Assembly: GCA_949318235.1 (NCBI GenBank)
Contig: OX439127.1
Coordinates: 23,977,815 to 24,041,814 of the forward strand
DNA length: 64,000 bases
Direction of reading: 5' to 3'
Source of the DNA: Ecdyonurus torrentis
Lineage: Eukaryota > Arthropoda > Insecta > Ephemeroptera > Heptageniidae
The notes under the pieces were generated by a model, which was given only the letters and a program-made list of their open reading frames with translations, ran no database searches and was not told the origin of the DNA. The translations under genes and the position numbers were made by a program. Shown one piece after another: positions 58,017-64,000 of this stretch (positions are counted from its first letter, which is position 1; every line of letters starts with the position of its first letter).

Positions 58017-61000
58017 CTTGATTTCAAATCTGTTATCACTGTCTTACATAACAATTTATTGGATTCATTTTCTGTGATTATTAGTCACTCTGATGACTTA
58101 TGAGCACTCGATTTCAGTTACAGTATTTAAGTTTCCTGCCTTATCTTAGATGTCGATTTTTTAGACGGTTTGTTTACATTTATATTTTTCAGAGAGTAAA
58201 ACGGCCTTTTAAAAGGTCTCAAATAAGAATAAGATTAGCTTTCAAATGAATTCTTTATGAAGACCACCTGATATCAATCCTCAATATTAATTGCCATGCT
58301 TGATCATGCAGTACCCTTGCCATCATATGATGTTTCATATGCTGGTGAAAAAAAGAAAAACCAAAACCACAAAATTTGGATACTTTTGCTGCACTAACTA
58401 CACTGACAGTACGGAAATAGTAGTTTCTTATTTTAAACACATGCTTTGACTTTCAAGTATTCTTGACTACAGTCCAGCACATAATTATTATATTAAATGG
58501 TGAACTCCAAATTTTTATACCTGATCAGGTTCAATTTTTAAAGAAGGAACAACTTCTTCACTAGCATCACTAACTTCTCCAGACTCTAAACCACTGTCTT
58601 TTTTAGCATTTTTTTCCCAGCACTCTGTCTTAGCAGGAGAAAGCCTCGTAACATGTTGTATCAAGTTTTCTCCAGACACTTCTGACTGTTTCTGTTGTTG
58701 TTGTTGTTGTTCAGATTTGCACTCAGCAACCCTGGGACAATTATTAGAAAGGGGAGAACTTGTAACTTCTGGCTTGACACAATTGCTCTTGTTGGAATAT
58801 TCATTGGCGTCACAGTTGTAAAAGTTCACAGGAGGCGATGGTTCCAAAATAGAGCAATAATCATGGTCCAGTTGAACTGTATCACCAGCATTGCCAGATA
58901 CCTGAAACAAACCATGCAAATGCTGGTTAGAAAAGTAAACTTGCTGTTATTATCTACAAAATATTTTTATTTATAGCAAGATGAAAAATTTAAGAGTTTT
59001 AACTTTTAATAATTGTTATAAATATAACTTTTTTACCATTTGCATAATCTATCCTTAAAGGAGGAGAACACAATGTTGCTTTTACCAGCTAAATTAAGTT
59101 GTTGTAATGTATAAAACAAAAGTAAATAAAACAAGAGAAATATATATACACACATATATACTCCCCCCCCCCCCCCCCCCCCCCCCAACACACATACATT
59201 GGTTTTTCCCTCTGTTTTGATTTTTTCTTTCAATAGAGAGAAATACAGATATATATGAAAAGTATATTATTTCATATGAGATACTTACAAGTTTTAACAA
59301 TTTGTTTCTATTGAGAGTAGCAGCTGCATCTTGCATCCTAGTACCTCGGCCAATTCTCTTAGAAGGCATGGCTGGAATGAGGGGAATTAATTTCTTTCTT
59401 GATGATGCCTGTGAACAATAAAATATATGATTAATTTTATTTATACTCTTCTCATAATGCAACTTAATTAAAAAAAAAAAAAGAAAAAGTTTTCAAGAAT
59501 AAATTAGGCAGAGATACTCCTTCCAGGAATCCAAGCAATCCCACCTGACCCCCACCAACGTTATTTGTTTTTCTCCCTCTTCAGCTCTTCCCAGAAACTA
59601 ACAACCCAGAAAAATGGTGTATATATGAATTTCTCAATTCTAAAATTGAGAAACACATTTTACTGCCCGATGTGCAGTATAAAACAGACAAGTAACTTCC
59701 TACGCACATGCAAGATAAACAAATTCAATTACAGGATAGTTATTAATATCATCAGTATAATTATTTGGGTGTAATAGTAGACAATATTTTAAAATTTGAT
59801 GTTCACATTGACATGTTAGTGGCGAGATCAAGGTTTGCTTAAAAAAAATTTACTCACTTAAAAAGTTCATGTCCCCTAAAAATAAGTTTAATACTTATTT
59901 TGCATTGGTACATTCAATATTGTTATATGGCATAAGAGCATGGGGTTTAAGCTGTTCAGCGTCAATGACAAGATTGCAAAAATAAAAAATCAGCTACAAA
60001 TACTAAAACTGTTAAAGTTTAGTGACAAGTATGAAGACGAAATTAAATATTTTAAACATTTTATTATCTTAAAAAATCTTGCAATGTTTGTTATATTAGT
60101 TGACGAGTTTAATACTATTGTAAATCTTGAAAAAATATCTCATTCTCACAATACAAGACAGCTTCTCGAGCCGGTTGTTGTGCCCAAATTTAAAAATAGA
60201 TAAGGTGAGAGGACACAGAGTGTTCAGTTATTGCTAATTTGTAATACTATTCCAAAATATATCAAGGATGCGAAGGGTAAAAAAGAAGTACAAGTAAAAA
60301 AATTGGTATTTATGTAAATAAAATAATTTGTTTGTTCTGAACATAGGAACATTATATTTATATTCTAGTGGTATAAAAAAAATTATTTTGTGAAATGTGC
60401 TGATTTTGTATAATTATTATTGTCATTTTTTATATGCTTGCTAGCTTTTTTATATGTTGATTAAGCACCCACCAATAAGACTTCTTTGTCTTGGTGGGAC
60501 TTATGTACGTATTTACTTTTATCAGTAACAATAAAAAAAAATCCCTTATCTCAATTTACCTGCCCGATGAAGGCTATCCTTATTGGACAATGGTCTTACT
60601 TTATTCCATCTTATGTATCATTGTATCAATTACAATAGAAATAGGAAGAACAAAAAATGTGATTCTAGCAAATATTATTTTCACTAGTTTTATTATAATT
60701 TTTTTCTCAAAAATGTTGTCATTTTTAACAATCACTAGTTACCAAAATATCAGTGCTCAAAGACAAAGCTGCTCAGTCAAAGCACATTAATGTTAAGTTG
60801 TGGAGAGTTGGGAAATACACCGACTCAATAGCCGCTCAAAACAATATGGCAGCATCCTTCTGCTACACCAAATATAATGAAAACCATGGTAAAATAATGG
60901 TTTTACAATTGCTGCTCCTTATTATTGTGTTTTGTTCTTCCAGTAAAATAATAAAATGACAAACAATTCCAATTTCAAGGACAAGGTTCCTAATAATTAT

Positions 61001-63249
61001 TTATATTGTAATAAAGATAATTACAATCTTGACTTCCTGAAATACAGTACTAATTATAATTAAATTAATCATGGAAATAATTTGTTTTGTTAATCTTATT
61101 ATTATAATATGCTTTTTATAAGAATTAGTTTGCCTTACACATTCCATGAAAATTTTGACTTTCTATTTATTTACTTGCCTGATTTACTTGTAAAATACAA
61201 AGAAATGTTGAATCTACCCTGTAAAGTGTATTTAGCTTTGAGTATTATAACAATAATAATAAAGCATGATTGGGAAGAGGGGGGGGGGGGGGGGGGGGGG
61301 TGGAGCTCTATTTAGCTTTACACAAACTTCCACAAATCATTATAAAATACCTTTGACTCAATTATTTTTTATTATTATTATTAATTACTGATCACATGCT
61401 TATGATAACATTTTTAACCATTTATATTCAGCAGTTATTACTGCAAATAAAGCAAAAAAATTGAGTGGTTAAACATTATCCCCATTGTGTGTGTACATCA
61501 TGTTACTGTATGTGTATTCCTTTTGAAAATCTTAGCTGCAGTTTGAGAATAGTTGAGCATTTTAAGAGTGTAGGTGCAAATCTTATTGAAGAGTGGCACA
61601 TTTATGCACGGTCTGTGCCCGTCTGTGCAAGTCTTGATGAAAACACAATGTAAGTGACTAGCTACTTTACAATGATTTCAGTTTTAGTATCAGTGAAGAA
61701 ATTAACAAGGGAAAAAATAGTAAAAAGATAAAAAAATAGAACTACTTTACCCTGATTTTGTCAATTATTTCTTGTGGTAAAGAATCCCTTATTTTTTGGT
61801 GAGACAACATGGCAAGTGCAGTTTGAGAAGTGGTAATAGAAACAGACTGATGTGGCACCATCAGAGAGGGCAGTAGAGAAGTTTTCTGTCTGCTTGCAAC
61901 TGTATTCACTGCCTCCGATGCTTCAAATTGCTCAAGTAGACTTTTTAAGTCTCCAGCCTCCAGCACTGCAACAATTAATCACATTGATTTGATTTTTATT
62001 GCCTTCATTACATCATTTACTATTTATTAATCCTTCCTTCCTTCCTCCTCATTGTTGTAGCTTAACTTACCTGGAATTTGCTCAGTAACAGTTTCTATAT
62101 CAATGCAGTCCTCATCTTCGTCCATCTGCTGCATTGGTTCATTATTAACCAGTACACTAGTGTTAGGTTTCAGGGTGAGAAGAATATTATTTGCATCTTC
62201 GCCACTGTTGCTATCTTCCATGACGGGAAGCCTTGCATCTCGGCCACCAATTTTCATACCATACACGCAGGATTTGTTCCCCAGCCTTTCTTGCTTTGGC
62301 TTAAGCAATGAGCGACCAGAGCTAGGTTCTGCAATTGCAGTAACAGATGTATTTAAACTTTCACCTTCAAAAATTGTATCGGGCAAATGTTCTGGTACAG
62401 AGTGCCTTAAACTCATTGTCATCTCCAAATCATCGGTATCAGAGGCCTGCAACAAAAGGTCAACCAAACTAAAAATCTAAAAACGATGAAAGTAATAATA
62501 AAACTGTCCAGATAAAAATTTATTATGGTATAGAAATTGGAAGATGAATAAATTCATTGCAGACAACAACCAAATTAATAAAATAAATCTCATATCAAAA
62601 TAAAATATCAATCGAAAATAAATATTATAAACACCTGCAAAGAACCCAAATGCTCTTGCCAATCAGTGAGCATTTTCTGAAAATCTTCTTTTGAGTTTGC
62701 CAACTCTGGTCGAGCTGCATCCAGTGAAGGGTAGCTGAATGCTTCATTGAGCCTGAAATCAAAACAGTTTTTTAAACTGACTTGATAAGATTTTTGGCAA
62801 CACAAATAATTAGTTGATAATATTAGTACTTATATGCTACAATTTATAAAGTATATAGAAAAAAATAACCATGTATGTTAAAAGTACATCTTAAATAATT
62901 TACAATACATTTACTTTAAATCCAAAGAGAGCACAAAAATACAAGAGTTGCACATGAAAACATTTTGTATATTTTCTTATTTGCTATTATTTTAAATGTT
63001 TATTTTTAAACTTAATAAAATAATAATAAAAACTAATATTATATTCAACTATGATAGTTCATTTTGTGATGTTTTCATATTATTTAAGGAGTATTGTTAC
63101 AGCGCATTCTCATAACCTTACTATCATCCACGTCATTTTACTTACTCAGGTTCTGTATCCCAAAAGCTGGGAGCATTGTCTGGAGGTCCATAGGGAAACT
63201 CATCTTTTATAATGTCTAATAAGGAACCATCAGAATCTTCCAACATTCC
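50766..63249 (-). CDS. PPARGC1: PGC-1 family transcriptional coactivator (12 coding exons, N-terminus beyond right edge)
   Basis: Twelve exons join in frame (2448 bp) to 815 residues ending in TGA at 50768-50766. Numbering from the first visible codon: acidic N-terminal region; LXXLL nuclear-receptor box LKSLL (206-210); DHDYC (323-327), the host-cell-factor-binding motif of PGC-1 alpha/beta; a short Gln run; NLQEYRSRR (452-460); an Arg/Ser-rich region (about 525-657); RRM from about 687, with RNP2-like VIYVGRL (688-694), FEVFG and RNP1-like DNYGFVTF (725-732); and a C-terminal FDRLLREAQ tail like the vertebrate FDSLLKEAQ end. The family binds nuclear receptors and NRF-type factors to drive mitochondrial and metabolic genes, and its RS/RRM end couples to RNA processing in the nucleus. 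Vertebrate PGC-1 alpha is about 800 residues. One splice donor is GC. The initiator Met is not visible. Confidence 0.93.
51016..51161 (-). CDS. PGC-1-like coactivator, visible exon 11 (RRM C-terminal half)
   Basis: 146 bp, acceptor ttttcag|GGATAA, donor CTTAG|gtaaag. Encodes GDNYGFVTFLYKVDAYEA, then YDLCFGGRRTFCKVRYSDL, matching vertebrate GDSYGFITYRY, FCGRKQF and YADLD. Confidence 0.95.
51325..51525 (-). CDS. PGC-1-like coactivator, visible exon 10 (RRM N-terminal half)
   Basis: 201 bp, acceptor ttgttacag|ATCATG, donor GCATGG|gtaagt. Encodes ERQRQVEERRVIYVGRLPE, then DLRKRFEVFGPIVDI. The EERRVIYVG start and FEVFG are diagnostic of the PGC-1 type RRM. Confidence 0.95.
51670..52778 (+). pseudogene. 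Degenerate non-LTR retrotransposon reverse-transcriptase fragment
   Basis: Plus-strand frames read VGQGTNISPISFLIYVNTL, then LMFADDLAIIVSH (the RT catalytic FADD block near 51793-51807), a stop and frame breaks. Then come YLGTIIDQDFKW, NLYYAIVHPFILYCIAAWG and, after an A-run of about 27 bases, NRFGERTHKILLPKLWNEIP and a stop. The order QG, FADD, YLG and final PKLWN matches the RT and C-terminal part of LINE ORF2 proteins. It ends in a poly-A tail at about 52735-52778. It is 5' truncated, lies antisense in the GC-AG intron of the PGC-1-like gene, and cannot encode an active protein. Clade not assigned. Confidence 0.85.
53297..53449 (-). CDS. PGC-1-like coactivator, visible exon 9 (RS repeats; GC donor)
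   Basis: 153 bp, acceptor tattttgcag|CTCGGC. Encodes SASRSRSRSRSRSRSRGGSNRRR, then ITYK-like linker sequence ending TADWKRR. The only donor that keeps the frame into the RRM exon is AGAAG|gcaagt, a GC-AG type site with otherwise perfect donor consensus. Confidence 0.87.
53760..54176. mobile_element. Foldback MITE with TTAA flanks, 417 bp, in PGC-1-like intron
   Basis: Ends GGGGGAATGGGTCATGTAGC and its inverted copy lie just inside TTAA at 53760-53763 and 54173-54176. The arms pair over most of the element, with inverted copies of gcaggtg, taaatttgat, agataaatatcttagct and ccttcacattcaaaaact. It lies between visible exons 8 and 9. Confidence 0.85.
54407..54649 (-). CDS. PGC-1-like coactivator, visible exon 8 (Arg/Ser-rich)
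   Basis: 243 bp, acceptor atttcttag|ATTGGG, donor TCTAG|gtataa. In the frame set by splicing it reads LGRSRDHANRRYRSRHS and then further Arg/Ser-rich sequence, as in the RS region of PGC-1 proteins. Two longer overlapping ORFs are other frames of this exon. Confidence 0.88.
54723..54982 (-). CDS. PGC-1-like coactivator, visible exon 7
   Basis: 260 bp, acceptor ttattacag|TGCGAG, donor AAAAGAG|gtaggt. Encodes KKKLNLQEYRSRREELEKQRG, a basic amphipathic stretch, then a Ser/Pro/Thr-rich linker. Ends two bases into an Arg codon. Confidence 0.88.
54983..58520 (-). other. PGC-1-like gene, intron between visible exons 6 and 7
   Basis: GT-AG intron of 3.5 kb. Holds poly-T runs near 55727-55753 and 57462-57481, a poly-A run near 55929-55958, and a (TA)n tract at 57978-58015. 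A cagggctt... sequence at 55709 resembles hAT element ends but has no recognised partner. No exon seen. Confidence 0.75.
57978..58015. repeat. (TA)n microsatellite
   Basis: TA dinucleotides in a PGC-1-like intron. Confidence 0.97.
58521..58901 (-). CDS. PGC-1-like coactivator, visible exon 6 (DHDY motif, Gln run)
   Basis: 381 bp, 127 codons, phase 0 on both sides. Acceptor gtttcag|GTATCT, donor GATCAG|gtataa. Contains QLDHDYCSILEP, equivalent to the DHDYCQSI segment of PGC-1 alpha that carries the HCF-1-binding tetrapeptide. Also a six-Gln run from a CAA/CAG microsatellite, and DSGLESGEVSD. Confidence 0.91.
59163..59186. repeat. C24 homopolymer
   Basis: Uninterrupted C run about 100 bp downstream (in gene sense) of visible exon 5 of the PGC-1-like gene, so a G24 run in the pre-mRNA. 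Confidence 0.97.
59289..59408 (-). CDS. PGC-1-like coactivator, visible exon 5
   Basis: 120 bp, 40 codons, phase 0 on both sides, so its skipping would preserve frame. Acceptor tgttcacag|GCATCA, donor AAACTT|gtaagt. Basic: ASSRKKLIPLIP, SKRIGRGTR, LNRNKLLKL. Confidence 0.88.
59762..60317 (+). pseudogene. Second decayed non-LTR reverse-transcriptase C-terminal fragment
   Basis: Reads YLGVIVDNILKFDVHID, then after frame breaks SLILILHWYIQYCYMA and, from about 60140, SHNTRQLLEPVVVPKFKNR-GERTQ with a stop before GERT. These parallel YLGTIIDQDFKWNLHIN, YNTRTCNREPYVTPKYVNRFGERT and the PFILYC block of the fragment at 51670-52778, in the same order and spacing. It lies antisense in the intron between visible exons 4 and 5. 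More diverged than the first copy; probably the same or a sister family. Confidence 0.65.
61279..61300. repeat. G22 homopolymer
   Basis: Uninterrupted G run about 450 bp downstream (in gene sense) of visible exon 4 of the PGC-1-like gene; C-rich in the pre-mRNA. Confidence 0.97.
61751..61965 (-). CDS. PGC-1-like coactivator, visible exon 4 (LXXLL nuclear-receptor box)
   Basis: 215 bp, acceptor gttgcag|TGCTGG, donor ATCAGG|gtaaag. Encodes VLEAGDLKSLLEQFEASE; LKSLL fits the LXXLL consensus that docks into the AF-2 groove of nuclear receptors. A Ser/Thr-rich stretch and KIRDSLPQEIIDKIR follow. Confidence 0.9.
62071..62446 (-). CDS. PGC-1-like coactivator, visible exon 3
   Basis: 376 bp, acceptor tgttgcag|GCCTCT, donor TTCCAG|gtaagt. 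Acidic and Ser-rich, including MDEDEDCIDIETVTEQ, plausibly part of the activation region. The long plus-strand ORF over the same bases is its antisense shadow. Confidence 0.9.
62635..62752 (-). CDS. PGC-1-like coactivator, visible exon 2
   Basis: 118 bp, acceptor gatttcag|GCTCAA, donor TTGCAG|gtgttt. Joins the previous exon at a split Glu codon and ends in phase 0. Encodes LNEAFSYPSLDAARPEL and a hydrophilic stretch ending EHLGSLQ. Confidence 0.88.
63146..63249 (-). CDS. PGC-1-like coactivator, first visible coding exon
   Basis: 104 bp, acceptor tttttag|GGAATG, donor CCTGA|gtaag. Encodes GMLEDSDGSLLDII...FPYGPP..., acidic like the activation domain of the family. It contains an ATG, but the preceding acceptor and family length suggest at least one upstream exon off the window. 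Confidence 0.82.
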
Positions 63250-63724
63250 CTAAAAACATTTAACATTTTAGCCAATATTTTAATTTATTTTATGCTATTT
63301 GTGCATTTATTTAAGCACAAAGTATGAATCAATGAACTTAATGATTAAAAATTAGATAAGATTCTGAAGCAGTTAGTTTACCAGAAAAATTGAATAGTTA
63401 TGACAATTAAAAACTGATTTGGAATTAAATATGAGATATCCCTTAATTCTTTGTTTGATACCATACACGTGTAACTAGGATGAAACAATGTTATTAATCT
63501 TAAAACTTAACTGAGGAAAAATATCGCATTTGCAATAATTGGGTAATAAAACAGATTTCTTAGTACAGTAATAAAATAACATGTTGATAGGTTTGAAAAA
63601 TTGGGGAATGGGAGATAAAGAGCATTCAGCTGACAGAGATTCATGTGAGATTTTTTTTTTTTTTAACCCAAGCCAAAATTAAATGCGTACAGTGTATGAA
63701 AAGGGCAACGTAACTGTATGAGTT

Positions 63725-63757
<33 letters not shown>

Positions 63758-64000
63758 ATATACGACAAAAGTATTCCAAGCCGATGGTATGTACTATGTA
63801 ATCTGTGTTTTAAATAAATATTAATAAATAATAATAATAAATTTAGATTACAAATAAAGCTCAATTCTTAATAAGATGTTAAAGTTAACTAAATTTAACA
63901 GTATTACTATCAAATATATTAATTTACTTTCCATAAATTGTGAAGAGAAAAACATTTAAAAATTGGCATGAAAGTTAAGTAACGCAACTAACTATTTTGG
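63250..64000 (-). other. PGC-1-like gene, intron running off the right edge
   Basis: AT-rich sequence with poly-T runs near 63652-63664 and 63727-63755. No coding segment with family similarity seen. Confidence 0.65.

Noticed and set aside
62103..62480. 125-codon plus-strand ORF
   Set aside because: Antisense shadow of PGC-1-like visible exon 3, whose minus-strand frame splices correctly on both sides. The same applies to plus-strand ORFs at 58695-58976 and 54371-54592.

Overview
The window is nuclear DNA from an animal, almost certainly an invertebrate. By eye it is strongly AT-rich and non-coding, with long introns, canonical metazoan splice sites, abundant long di- and tetranucleotide microsatellites, poly-A/poly-T tracts, tRNA-derived SINE-like sequence, non-LTR retrotransposon debris and foldback DNA-transposon derivatives. 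There is nothing prokaryotic, viral or CRISPR-like. I cannot place the phylum from sequence alone; repeat style and AT content would suit an arthropod or another protostome. Two protein-coding genes are supported, both on the minus strand, and both run off the window.

Left half (1-32.3 kb): the first four coding exons of an L-type amino-acid transporter light chain of the SLC7 family (LAT1/LAT2/y+LAT type). The start codon is at 32243, introns are about 17.9, 10.6 and 2.5 kb, and the remaining exons lie beyond base 1. The 300 visible residues splice together without a frame break. A TATA-like box lies about 120 bp upstream of the ATG.

Middle (32.4-50.8 kb): a region with no recognisable gene, between the 5' end of the transporter gene and the stop codon of the next gene. 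It holds very large GAAA/GAAT and TTTC tracts, an intact-looking 347-bp hAT element with an 8-bp target-site duplication, two foldback elements (one with clean TTAA flanks), and a four-copy minisatellite with a variable poly-G core.

Right half (50.77-63.25 kb): twelve coding exons of a PGC-1 family transcriptional coactivator, giving 815 residues that stay in frame to a TGA stop. It has an LXXLL nuclear-receptor box, a DHDY host-cell-factor-binding motif, an Arg/Ser-rich region and a C-terminal RRM. The N-terminal exon(s) lie beyond base 64000. One of its introns appears to be a GC-AG intron. Its introns contain two decayed reverse-transcriptase fragments of apparently related elements and a 417-bp TTAA-flanked foldback element.

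The two genes have no evident operon-like relation. PGC-1 proteins govern mitochondrial and metabolic transcription and SLC7 light chains import amino acids, but adjacency here is probably incidental. I did not find a previously undescribed biological system. The most unusual material is structural: foldback elements, inverted purine/pyrimidine tracts, a G-run minisatellite, isolated G/C homopolymers in AT-rich DNA, and recurrent CRE palindromes.
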